47,866 bases of DNA from Nonomuraea zeae. GTDB lineage: Bacteria; Actinomycetota; Actinomycetes; Streptosporangiales; Streptosporangiaceae. Below, piece after piece: positions 23,747-31,067 of the stretch. Each line of letters starts with the position of its first letter. Position 1 is the stretch's first letter. The notes under the pieces were generated by a model. That model did not search any database and had not been told where the DNA came from. It saw only the letters and a list, made by a program, of their open reading frames with translations. A program made the position numbers and the translations under genes. The stretch is taken from positions 1-47,866 of the forward strand of contig NZ_VCKX01000065.1 of the NCBI RefSeq assembly GCF_005889725.1, given 5' to 3'.

Positions 23747-24263
23747 TCCGCGGATCGAGCTCCTCGATGCGGCGGCGGGCGTCAACGAAGATCTCCAGAA
23801 TCCGTTCGACCACCCGGGGATCGCCGTGCGCGTGCGCGAGCGTCTTCACGGCGGCCTTGACCAGGCGCAGCGCCGGGCCGACGATCTCCGCCGCCTCGGG
23901 CTCGCGGAACATGCCCCACTCGCCCCTGCTGGCCGCCCGGCCCCACAGGCGCTCGATGTCGTCGGCCTGCTCCCCGGCGGCCCGCCGGCCCTCGTCCGTG
24001 GCGTGGTAGACCTTGCGGCCGTCCTCGGGCTCGACGCGGACGAGACCTTCGTCCTCCAGGAGTTGCAGGGTCGGGTAGACGGAGCCGGCGCTCGGCTCGT
24101 AGGTGCCGTTGAAACGGTCGGCGAGGCGGCTCATGACCTGGTAGCCATGGCCGGGCTGCTCGGCGATCAGGGCGAGGATGGCCAGGCGGAGCTCGCCCGG
24201 CCCGAAGAAGCGGCCCGTGGGGCCCATCCCGCCCGCGCCTGAAGAGCGACGCGCGTTCATCAT
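23712..24263 (-). CDS. PadR-family regulator next to siderophore reductase
   Basis: A 183-residue repressor. The winged helix is at residues about 20-105 (ELRLAILALIAEQPGHGYQVMSRLADRF, then SAGSVYPTLQLLEDEGLVRVE and a wing ending KVYHATDEGRRA). The C-terminal helices form the dimer region. The C-terminus MSPQGGEG repeats the first residues of the SIP protein because of a tandem duplication. A palindrome at 24275-24290 just upstream should be its operator. Two ATG codons follow each other at the start. Iron or a xenobiotic could be the signal. Confidence 0.92.
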   Translation of the reverse strand: MMNARRSSGAGGMGPTGRFFGPGELRLAILALIAEQPGHGYQVMSRLADRFNGTYEPSAGSVYPTLQLLEDEGLVRVEPEDGRKVYHATDEGRRAAGEQADDIERLWGRAASRGEWGMFREPEAAEIVGPALRLVKAAVKTLAHAHGDPRVVERILEIFVDARRRIEELDPRRQRMSPQGGEG

Positions 24264-24274
24264 GTGTCGGATGC

Positions 24275-24290
24275 TATATCGAACGATATA
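24275..24290. promoter_or_regulatory. PadR operator
   Basis: TATATCG and CGATATA flank a central AA, 12 bases upstream of the padR start. TATA-rich palindromes at this place are typical of autoregulated PadR genes. Its sequence differs from the operator of the other PadR gene at 8928. Confidence 0.65.
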
Positions 24291-24329
24291 ACGAAGTAAA
24301 TAAAAGCCCCGGCTTGGGTCATGACGGGC

Positions 24330-24554
24330 TCATTGCCGGCGCCGCAGCGTGACCCCTGCTTCGATGAGCCGCTTGGCATGCTTCTTGTGCACCGCCTGGC
24401 GGGTGATCCCGAGCGCCTCGGCGACCTGGGGCCAGGTCCAGCCCTCGCGCATCGCCTGCTCGACGGCGGCGTCCTCCAGCTGGTCGGCCAGGCGCCGCAG
24501 CGCCACCACGGCCGCCAGCCGGTCTGCGGAGTCGGGGATGTCTTCAGCGGCCAT
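24330..24554 (-). CDS. Small helix-turn-helix protein
   Basis: A 74-residue protein that is nearly all HTH: MREGWTWPQVAEALGITRQA followed by VHKKHAKRLIEAGVTLRRRQ, with an N-terminal helix that could mediate dimer formation. Similar small actinobacterial HTH proteins often sit beside Clp N-terminal domain proteins; none is present here. The gene ends 66 bases before padR on the same strand. No Shine-Dalgarno is visible. Target unknown. Confidence 0.8.
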   Translation of the reverse strand: MAAEDIPDSADRLAAVVALRRLADQLEDAAVEQAMREGWTWPQVAEALGITRQAVHKKHAKRLIEAGVTLRRRQ

Positions 24555-24629
24555 GCGCGCAAACCTAGCCGACTCGACGGCAATTAGTCAACCAAGGTTG
24601 CTTATAGCGAGGCGTGCGGGTCGCCGCTT

Positions 24630-24722
24630 CTCGCGAACAAGGGCGGTGGGCAGCCACTGCTACGCGAAAAGGGGCGGCGGGCAGGCGCCGCTACGCGAAA
24701 AAGGGCGGCGGGCAGGCGCCGC
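24630..24722. repeat. 31-bp tandem repeat, three copies, built on the ilvC terminator
   Basis: Units begin at 24630, 24661 and 24692. Units two and three are nearly identical (ACGCGAAAA, GGGCGGCGGGCAGGCGCCGC); the first is diverged. Each carries half of the terminator stem followed on the minus strand by a T tract. Confidence 0.85.
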
Positions 24723-24727
24723 CCGCC
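24698..24727 (-). terminator. ilvBNC terminator
   Basis: On the minus strand GGCGGGC (24727-24721) pairs with GCCCGCC (24713-24707), followed by GCCC and a run of T (A run 24698-24702). It lies 23 bases after the ilvC stop. Confidence 0.8.
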
Positions 24728-24749
24728 TGTCCGCCACCCCCTCCTCGTG

Positions 24750-25742
24750 TTACGCCTTGAGCCAGCTCATCATCGGGCGGAGCTTGGCGCCGGTCTTCTC
24801 GATCGGGTCCTCGGCCAGCTCCTCGCGGTAGCGCGTGAACTCCTTCTGGCCGCCGTCGAACTCGTCGACGAGCTGGCGGGCGAAGGTGCCGTCCTGGATC
24901 TCACCGAGGATGCGGCGCATCTCGGCGCGCGCCTCGTCGCCGACGACGCGCGGGCCGCGGGTGTAGCCGCCGTACTCGGCCGTGTCGGAGACCGACCAGT
25001 ACATCTTCGAGATGCCGCCCTCGTACATGAGGTCGACGATCAGCTTCATCTCGTGCAGGCACTCGAAGTAGGCGACCTCGGGCTGGTAGCCGGCCTCGAT
25101 GAGCGTGTCGAAGCCCGCCTTGATGAGCTCGGAGACGCCGCCGCACAGCACGGCCTGCTCGCCGAACAGGTCGGTCTCCGTCTCCTCCTTGAACGTCGTG
25201 CGCAGCGCGCCGGCGCGGGTGCCGCCGATGCCCTTCGCGTACGACAGCGCCAGGTCCAGCGCCTTGCCCGAGGCGTCCTTCTCCACCGCCACCAGGACCG
25301 GAACGCCGCGCCCTGCCTCGAACTGCCGGCGCACGAGGTGGCCGGGACCCTTCGGGGCGACCATGCACACGTCGACGCCCTCGGGCGCCTCGATGAGGCC
25401 GTAGCGGATGTTCAGGCCGTGACCGAAGAACAGCGCGTCGCCCTCGACCAGGTTGGGGGCGACGTGGTCGGCGTAGAGGTGGCGCTGGATGTGGTCCGGC
25501 GCCAGGATCATCGTGAGGTTGGCCTCCTCGACCGCCTCCGACGGGGTGAGGACCCGCAGGCCGTCGTTCTCGGCCTTCTCGCGGCTCTTGGAGCCCTCAG
25601 GCAGGCCGACGCGCACGTCCACGCCGGAGTCGCGCAGGGAGAGCGCGTGGGCGTGGCCCTGGCTGCCGTACCCCAGCACGGCCACGTGGCGTCCCTGGAT
25701 GATCGACAGGTCGGCCTGGTCGTCGTAGTAAATCTCGGTCAC
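24750..25742 (-). CDS. ilvC: Ketol-acid reductoisomerase, class I
   Basis: A 330-residue NADPH enzyme that isomerises and reduces acetolactate or acetohydroxybutyrate in Val, Leu and Ile synthesis. The N-terminal Rossmann motif is VAVLGYGSQGHAHALSLRDS; HGLNI, APKGPGHLVRRQF and the Mg-binding acidic residues (FKEETETDLFGEQ, ECLHEMKLIVDLMYEGG) are present. The length is that of the short class I. It is the last gene of ilvBNC, 14 bases after ilvN. Confidence 0.97.
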   Translation of the reverse strand: MTEIYYDDQADLSIIQGRHVAVLGYGSQGHAHALSLRDSGVDVRVGLPEGSKSREKAENDGLRVLTPSEAVEEANLTMILAPDHIQRHLYADHVAPNLVEGDALFFGHGLNIRYGLIEAPEGVDVCMVAPKGPGHLVRRQFEAGRGVPVLVAVEKDASGKALDLALSYAKGIGGTRAGALRTTFKEETETDLFGEQAVLCGGVSELIKAGFDTLIEAGYQPEVAYFECLHEMKLIVDLMYEGGISKMYWSVSDTAEYGGYTRGPRVVGDEARAEMRRILGEIQDGTFARQLVDEFDGGQKEFTRYREELAEDPIEKTGAKLRPMMSWLKA

Positions 25743-25756
25743 TTGCTCAAAACCTT

Positions 25757-26281
25757 TCAGGCGGTACGGTCCAGTGCCCTGAGGGACCGGTCGGTGATGG
25801 AGCGGGCACCGCGGCCGATGGCCACCATGCCCGATTGGACGAGTTCTTTGATCCCGAACGGCTCGAGGACCTTGACGAACGCCTCAAGCTTGTCGGGAGT
25901 GCCGGTGACCTCGATGGTCACGGCGTCGGATGCCACGTCGACGCAGCGGGCGCGGAAGAGGCTGACCAGCTCCAGCACGTGGGAGCGGCTGTCGGAGTCG
26001 GCCTTGACCTTGATCAGCATCAGCTCGCGCTGGACGGACTGCCCCGGGTCGAGCTCGACGATCTTGAGCACGTTCACCAGCTTGTTGAGCTGCTTCGTGA
26101 CCTGCTCAAGCGGCAGCTCCTCGACGCTGACCACGATGGTCATGCGGGAGATGTCGTCGTGCTCGGTGGGCCCGACGGCCAGCGAGTCGATGTTGAAGCC
26201 CCGCCGGCTGAACAGGGCGGACACGCGCGCCAGGACACCCGGCTTGTTCTCGACAAGCACGGACAGCGTGTGCCTACTCAT
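25757..26281 (-). CDS. ilvN: Acetolactate synthase small (regulatory) subunit
   Basis: A 174-residue subunit that activates IlvB and gives it valine feedback inhibition. The N-terminal ACT domain (LSVLVENKPGVLARVSALFSRRGFNIDSL) and the C-terminal ACT-like half are complete. Its start overlaps the end of ilvB by eight bases, which couples synthesis of the two subunits. Confidence 0.97.
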   Translation of the reverse strand: MSRHTLSVLVENKPGVLARVSALFSRRGFNIDSLAVGPTEHDDISRMTIVVSVEELPLEQVTKQLNKLVNVLKIVELDPGQSVQRELMLIKVKADSDSRSHVLELVSLFRARCVDVASDAVTIEVTGTPDKLEAFVKVLEPFGIKELVQSGMVAIGRGARSITDRSLRALDRTA

Positions 26282-28013
26282 CTTCGCCCTCCCACTTCGG
26301 CGCCATGTCTCGGGCGATCTTGATGTCGTCGTTGCTCGTGCCGGCTGCGACCATGGGCCAGACCATGGCGTCCTGGTGGACGACGAAGTCGACCACGACA
26401 GGCACGTCGTTGATCTCCATGGCCTTCTTGATCACGGCGTCCACGTCCTCGGGACGCTCGCACCGCAGGCCCACACAACCATAGGCCTCGGCCAGCTTGA
26501 CGAAGTCCGGGATCCGGCGCGTCGTCTGCAGGTCGGTGTTGGAGTAACGCTGGTCGTAGAAGAGCGTCTGCCACTGGCGGACCATGCCGAGATTACCGTT
26601 GTTGATAATCGCGATCTTGACCGGCACGCCTTCCAGCGCGCAGGTGGCGAGCTCCTGGTTTGTCATCTGGAAGCAGCCGTCGCCGTCGATGGCCCACACG
26701 GTGGCGTCGGGGCGGCCCATCTTGGCGCCCATCGCGGCCGGGACGGCGAAGCCCATCGTGCCGAGGCCGCCGGAGTTGATGAACGTCCCCGGGTTCTCGT
26801 AGTCGATGAACTGCGCGGCCCACATCTGGTGCTGCCCGACCCCGGCCACGTAGTACGTGTCGGGCCCGGCGATCGCGCTCAGCCGCTCCATGACGTACTG
26901 GGGGGCCAGCTGGCCGTCCTCGAACGTCTCGTAGCCGAGCGGGTAGATCTCCTTGTAGCCGTTGAGTATGGTCCACCAGTCGGCGTAGTCGCCGTGCTGC
27001 CCGGAGGACTGGATGACGTTGACGAGGTCGCTGATGACCTCCTTGCAGTCGCCGACGATCGGAACGTCGGCGTGCCGGTTCTTGGAGATCTCCGCCGGGT
27101 CGATGTCGGCGTGCACGACCTTCGCGTAGGGGGCGAACGACGACAGCTGGCCGGTGACGCGGTCGTCGAAACGGACGCCGAGGCCGATGATCAGATCGGA
27201 CTTCTGCAGCGCGCCCACGGCCGACACGCTGCCGTGCATCCCCGGCATGCCCATGTGCTGCGGGTGACTGTCGGGGAAGGTGCCCCTGGCCATCAGGGTG
27301 GTGATGACCGGGATGTTGGTCAGCTCGGCGAGCTGCAGCAGCTCGGCCGACGCGCCCGCCTTGTGGACGCCGCCGCCGACGTACAGGATCGGGCGCCGGG
27401 CCTCGGCGATCAGCTTGGCGGCCTCACGGATCTGCTTGGAGTGCGGCCTGGTGACCGGGCGGTAGCCCGGGAGCTGCATGGTCGGAGGCCAGGTGAAGAC
27501 GGTGTCGGCCTGCAGCGCGTCCTTGGAGATGTCCACGAGCACCGGGCCTGGACGGCCCGTGGAGGCGATGTGGAACGCCTCCATGATCGTGCGGGGGATG
27601 TCCAGCGGGTCGGTGACCAGGAAGTTGTGCTTCGTGATCGGCATGGTGATGCCGGAGATGTCGGCTTCCTGGAAAGCGTCGGTGCCGATGGCGCCGCTGG
27701 CCACCTGGCCGGTGATGGCCACGATGGGCACCGAGTCCATGTAGGCGTCCGCAATCGGCGTCACCAGGTTCGTGGCGCCGGGGCCGCTGGTCGCCATGCA
27801 CACCCCGACCCGGCCGGTCGCCTGTGCATAGCCCTCGGCCGCGTGCCCCGCACCCTGCTCGTGGCGTACGAGCACGTGCCGGACCTTGGTCGAGTCGTAG
27901 AGAGGATCATAGGCCGGCAGAATCGCGCCGCCCGGGATCCCGAACACGGTGTCGACTCCCACGTACTCCAGCGCCCTCACCAGGGCCTGTGCACCTGTCA
28001 TCCGTTCGGTCAT
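26274..28013 (-). CDS. ilvB: Acetolactate synthase large (catalytic) subunit
   Basis: A 579-residue thiamine diphosphate enzyme that joins two pyruvates, or pyruvate and 2-oxobutyrate. The activating Glu lies in RHEQGAGHAAEGYAQATG, followed by the FAD-binding middle domain, and the TPP/Mg motif is DGDGCFQMTNQELATC with the later NNGNLGMVRQWQ. It starts at 28013, with AAGGAA upstream. An attenuator with leader peptide precedes it; the gene is therefore expected to respond to charging of Ile, Leu and Val tRNAs. Confidence 0.97.
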   Translation of the reverse strand: MTERMTGAQALVRALEYVGVDTVFGIPGGAILPAYDPLYDSTKVRHVLVRHEQGAGHAAEGYAQATGRVGVCMATSGPGATNLVTPIADAYMDSVPIVAITGQVASGAIGTDAFQEADISGITMPITKHNFLVTDPLDIPRTIMEAFHIASTGRPGPVLVDISKDALQADTVFTWPPTMQLPGYRPVTRPHSKQIREAAKLIAEARRPILYVGGGVHKAGASAELLQLAELTNIPVITTLMARGTFPDSHPQHMGMPGMHGSVSAVGALQKSDLIIGLGVRFDDRVTGQLSSFAPYAKVVHADIDPAEISKNRHADVPIVGDCKEVISDLVNVIQSSGQHGDYADWWTILNGYKEIYPLGYETFEDGQLAPQYVMERLSAIAGPDTYYVAGVGQHQMWAAQFIDYENPGTFINSGGLGTMGFAVPAAMGAKMGRPDATVWAIDGDGCFQMTNQELATCALEGVPVKIAIINNGNLGMVRQWQTLFYDQRYSNTDLQTTRRIPDFVKLAEAYGCVGLRCERPEDVDAVIKKAMEINDVPVVVDFVVHQDAMVWPMVAAGTSNDDIKIARDMAPKWEGEDE

Positions 28014-28050
28014 CGGCTCGTTCCTTGCGTGACTACTCGCTTAAGGACAT

Positions 28051-28082
28051 AAAAAATGCCCCGTCCCACCAAGCGGCGGGGC
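28051..28082 (-). terminator. Attenuator terminator of ilvBNC
   Basis: On the minus strand GCCCCG (28082-28077) pairs with CGGGGC (28063-28058), followed by A and six T (28056-28051). It sits 30 bases after the leader peptide stop codon and 37 bases before ilvB, where it would stop transcription when amino acids are plentiful. Confidence 0.85.
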
Positions 28083-28087
28083 TGGGG

Positions 28088-28129
28088 CGGCGCGCAGGTC
28101 GTCGTGCTTCGCTATCGGCCTGCGCGCCG
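28088..28129 (-). promoter_or_regulatory. Leader hairpin of the ilvBNC attenuator
   Basis: An 11-bp perfect stem (28088-28098 with 28119-28129). The 5' arm on the minus strand is made of the last leader-peptide codons, so a ribosome stalled earlier or later would change its folding. I cannot assign the competing antiterminator with certainty. Confidence 0.75.
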
Positions 28130-28162
28130 GCGAAGTACTACGAGAATCTCACTGCGAAGCAT
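28112..28162 (-). CDS. ilvB leader peptide
   Basis: A 16-residue ORF, MLRSEILVVLRRRAGR, with Ile-Leu-Val-Val-Leu in a row encoded by ATT CTC GTA GTA CTT, codons that are mostly uncommon here. The ATG is seven bases from the promoter -10 box, so the transcript is probably leaderless. A hairpin starts in its final codons and a terminator follows. This is the standard arrangement of branched-chain attenuators predicted in actinobacteria, and the sequence supports it in all parts. Confidence 0.85.
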   Translation of the reverse strand: MLRSEILVVLRRRAGR

Positions 28163-28169
28163 GGCTTAC

Positions 28170-28200
28170 ACCATAGCCGCTCCGAACGCCCTAGTGTCAA
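28170..28200 (-). promoter_or_regulatory. ilvBNC promoter
   Basis: TTGACA (28200-28195) and TATGGT (28175-28170) on the minus strand are spaced 19 bases apart; the -35 is a perfect consensus. The -10 ends seven bases before the leader ATG at 28162. The spacing is slightly long. The promoter begins 18 bases after the stop of the GGDEF-EAL gene. Confidence 0.7.
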
Positions 28201-28217
28201 CTTGGTGGACACAAGTC

Positions 28218-30866
28218 TCAAACAGTGAGACTCGTCCGCATCAGGGAGTCCACGCCGCGCGCTGCCATCGGGCGTGCCACCAGGAAGCCCTGCCCCCTGG
28301 TGCACCCCATTTGCTTCAGCAGCTCCAGTTGCTCCGGCCGCTCGATTCCCTCGGCCACCACGATGAGCCCGAGGTCGTGGCCGAGCCGCACGATCGTGCG
28401 GGTGAGCAGCGTCAGCGTGTCGTCCCGGCCGAGCCCGGACACGAAGGACGGGTCGATCTTGATCATGTCGACCGGGAGCTGGCGCAGGAAGGCCAGCGAC
28501 GCGTAGCCGGTGCCGAAGTCGTCGATCGCCAGCCGTACGCCGAGCGCCCGCAGCTCGGACAGCCGCTTGATCGTCTCCTCCGCGTCCTCGACCAGCATCT
28601 CCTCGATCACTTCGAGGGTGAGCGCGGAGGCGGGCAGCCCGCTCTCGGCCAGCGCCTCCTCCACGGTCTCGACGAACCTGGGCGCGGTGATCTGGCGCGC
28701 CGACAGGTTCAGCGACAGGCCGATGTCCCAGGACGAGGCCCGCCAGGCCGCCACCTCGCGGCACGACTCGCGCAGGATCCACTCGCTCAGCGGCACGATC
28801 AGCCCGGTGTCCTCGGCCGGGCCGAGGAACTGCTCGGGCGGCACGAACACCGACCCGCGCCACCACCGCACCAGCGCCTCCACGGCCGTCACGCGGGACG
28901 TGGCCAGGTCGACGACCGGCTGGTACTCGATCGCGAACTGCTGCTCGATCAGCGCCCGCTGCAGGTCGGCGGCCAGCTCCAGCCGTCGTACGACGTCGGC
29001 GTGCATCTGCGCGGCGAACACCTCGACCCGCCGCCCGCCGAGCTCCTTGGAGCGCGCCATGGCGACGTCCGCGTTGCGCATGAGGTCGCCCGCCGGCAGG
29101 TCGTCCTCGGTGAAGGCGACGCCCACGCTGGCGGTCAGCGCCACGTCGCGGTCGGCGACGCGGAACGGCTCCTGCGAGACCGCCCGGACGAGCCGCTCGG
29201 CCAGATCCACCGCGACCTGCGCGTCCCCGCCCGTCTCGACCAGCACCGCGAACTCGTCGCCGCCCCACCGGGCCAGCGTGTCATCGGCGCGCACGGCGCC
29301 GCGCAGCCGCCTGGCCGCCTGGCCGAGCAGGTAGTCGCCGCTGGCGTGCCCGACCGAGTCGTTGACCGAGGTGAACCCGTCGAGGTCGAGGAAGATGACC
29401 GCGACGTTGCCCAGCGTGCGGCCGGACAGCACCTCGCGGGTGCGCTCCTCGAAGTAGGCCCGGTTGGGCAGCCCGGTCACGCCGTCGTGGAAGGTCAGGT
29501 GGGCCACCTGGTTGCGCAACGCCTCCTCGTCGCTGATGTCCCTGGTCGTCACCAGCATCAGCTCGTCGCCGCCGACGTGGCGGGTGGCGACGGACTCGGT
29601 GGGGCGCCAGGTGCCGTCGGCCGCGCGCACGCGGCAGGCGATCAGGCAGGCGCCGGGCGCGACGTTCTCCTCGTCCAGGCCCATGGCGCGCAGCGCGGCC
29701 TGGATGCCGGGCACGTCCTCCGGGTGGATGTAGTCGAAGATCGACCCGCCGACCAGCTCCTCGGGGCGGTAGCCGTAGGTGACCTCGACACCGGCGCCGA
29801 TCTCGCGTACGAGGCCGTCGTAGTCGCACAGGAACACCACGTCTCCCGTGCTCTCGGCCAGCTCCCTGACCTGGCGCTCGCCCGACTTGACCAGGCCGCG
29901 CAGGCGCATGTTGGCCGCCGACAGCACGAACAGGCGCACCAGCAGGAGCAGCACCACGGAGACCGCGACCACGACGACGCCGGTGACGGGCTGCTCGGGG
30001 CCGCCGCCGGCCAGGTGGGCGAGCAGCGTGCAGGCCGCCACGGCGACCAGTGCCAGCGGCGCCAGGGCGATCACGTTGCCGATGGCGCTCCTGCCCGCCT
30101 CCTCGACGCGCGGGCCCCACGGGATGGCGGCGAGCGCCAGGAACGCCACGGGCGCGAGCAGGACGCTCCAGAGGTGCGGGGCGTCGCCGCCGAGCCGCGC
30201 CACCCCGGCCGCCAGGCCCGCCGCGGTCATGGTGACGAGCACGCCGAGGCCGGCCAGCGCCAGCAGCCGCGCGGACGACCGGCTGGCCAGCACCGACGGG
30301 ACCACGGTGCACGCCACCAGCAGCCCGATCATCGGCGGCAGCATGACGAGCGAGAACGCCGCGGGGTCGGTGTCGGCGTAGACGTCGCGCAGCGCGACGA
30401 CCCAGCCGATCAGGAAGACCGAGGCGGCGCACAGGTAGGCGTCGGTGATGTGCCGTAATGCGACTCTGGCCGGGAACTTGCGGTCGGCGGCGATCAGCGC
30501 GCCGCCTGCCGTGACCACGGTGCCGAGCAGCACGAACAGGTCGGCGAAGCTGACCACGAAGCTTTCTGCGAACGGGTGCAGGGCCACGCCCGCGGCCCAG
30601 ATGACGGCCCCACCGGCCATCCAGCGCGCGCCGAGCGCGGTCGGGCGGTGCGCGGCCGACCGCACGGAGGCGAGCAGCAGGGAAGCGGCGGCGGTCAGCG
30701 CCGCGAGCCCGCCCGCGACCGCACCGGTGAGCAGGGCGTCGCCGCCCACCAGGAGCGCGGCGGCGACCGCCACCACGCCTGCCGCCGCGGCGGCGGTCAG
30801 CGGCACCCGTGGATCACGCCAGCGGATCACAGTCGTTGCCCATCCCGTCTCGAACTCTGCTCCCAT
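28218..30866 (-). CDS. Membrane GGDEF-EAL protein with PAS domain
   Basis: An 882-residue protein for making and breaking cyclic di-GMP. Residues about 20-320 hold about ten membrane helices (no named sensor domain that I can assign), then a PAS domain (ESTGDVVFLCDYDGLVREIG to ISDEEALRNQ), a GGDEF domain with an intact RWGGDEF site, and an EAL domain with EALVRWW, NLSAR, LEVIEEML, DDFGTGYASL, IKIDPSF and VVAEGIE. Both catalytic sets look complete, so it may be bifunctional. A Streptomyces gene of this type lies directly before ilvB, as here (from memory). The ATG at 30866 lacks a clear ribosome site. Confidence 0.93.
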   Translation of the reverse strand: MGAEFETGWATTVIRWRDPRVPLTAAAAAGVVAVAAALLVGGDALLTGAVAGGLAALTAAASLLLASVRSAAHRPTALGARWMAGGAVIWAAGVALHPFAESFVVSFADLFVLLGTVVTAGGALIAADRKFPARVALRHITDAYLCAASVFLIGWVVALRDVYADTDPAAFSLVMLPPMIGLLVACTVVPSVLASRSSARLLALAGLGVLVTMTAAGLAAGVARLGGDAPHLWSVLLAPVAFLALAAIPWGPRVEEAGRSAIGNVIALAPLALVAVAACTLLAHLAGGGPEQPVTGVVVVAVSVVLLLLVRLFVLSAANMRLRGLVKSGERQVRELAESTGDVVFLCDYDGLVREIGAGVEVTYGYRPEELVGGSIFDYIHPEDVPGIQAALRAMGLDEENVAPGACLIACRVRAADGTWRPTESVATRHVGGDELMLVTTRDISDEEALRNQVAHLTFHDGVTGLPNRAYFEERTREVLSGRTLGNVAVIFLDLDGFTSVNDSVGHASGDYLLGQAARRLRGAVRADDTLARWGGDEFAVLVETGGDAQVAVDLAERLVRAVSQEPFRVADRDVALTASVGVAFTEDDLPAGDLMRNADVAMARSKELGGRRVEVFAAQMHADVVRRLELAADLQRALIEQQFAIEYQPVVDLATSRVTAVEALVRWWRGSVFVPPEQFLGPAEDTGLIVPLSEWILRESCREVAAWRASSWDIGLSLNLSARQITAPRFVETVEEALAESGLPASALTLEVIEEMLVEDAEETIKRLSELRALGVRLAIDDFGTGYASLAFLRQLPVDMIKIDPSFVSGLGRDDTLTLLTRTIVRLGHDLGLIVVAEGIERPEQLELLKQMGCTRGQGFLVARPMAARGVDSLMRTSLTV

Positions 30867-30923
30867 GAGCCGCCGAAGCCCGGCGGATCACTTCGCCAGT
30901 GTGTGCGGTCGTGGGTGCGCGGG

Positions 30924-30947
30924 TGGTGACAACGCCGATGTCGTCAC
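30924..30947. promoter_or_regulatory. 24-bp palindrome upstream of GGDEF-EAL gene
   Basis: GGTGAC (30924-30929) and GTCACC (30942-30947) are the arms; nine of 12 base pairs match. It is 58 bases upstream of the ATG. The TCACC half-site on both strands resembles the BldD box (AGTGA...TCACC) that controls cyclic di-GMP genes in Streptomyces. Confidence 0.45.
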
Positions 30948-30981
30948 CGATCTGATAACCACACAGACCGATTGCCGCCAA

Positions 30982-31009
30982 GAGTTCCTTGACAGTGAGT
31001 CAGGAACTC
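30982..31009. terminator. Hairpin between dehydrogenase and GGDEF-EAL genes
   Basis: GAGTTCCTTGAC (30982-30993) pairs with GTCAGGAACTC (30999-31009) with one bulged base and a 5-nt loop. It lies 59 bases past the stop of the minus-strand dehydrogenase gene and is probably its terminator. No T run follows. Nothing else is evident in 31010-31067. Confidence 0.5.
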
Positions 31010-31067
31010 CCTGCAAACGTAACCGTACGCACCGAAGGTCACGGACCAGCCACGTTCCGGGATCCTC

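Noticed and set aside
24630..24722. Short regularly spaced repeats as a CRISPR array
   Set aside because: The units are directly adjacent with no spacers and contain terminator arms; no cas gene is near.
24747..28052. 1101-codon plus-strand ORF over ilvBNC
   Set aside because: Antisense of three certain genes; repetitive Val/Asp/Gly/His composition, no domain, no ribosome site.
28014..28200. T-box riboswitch before ilvB
   Set aside because: No T-box consensus or specifier loop; a leader peptide with hairpin and terminator explains the region better.
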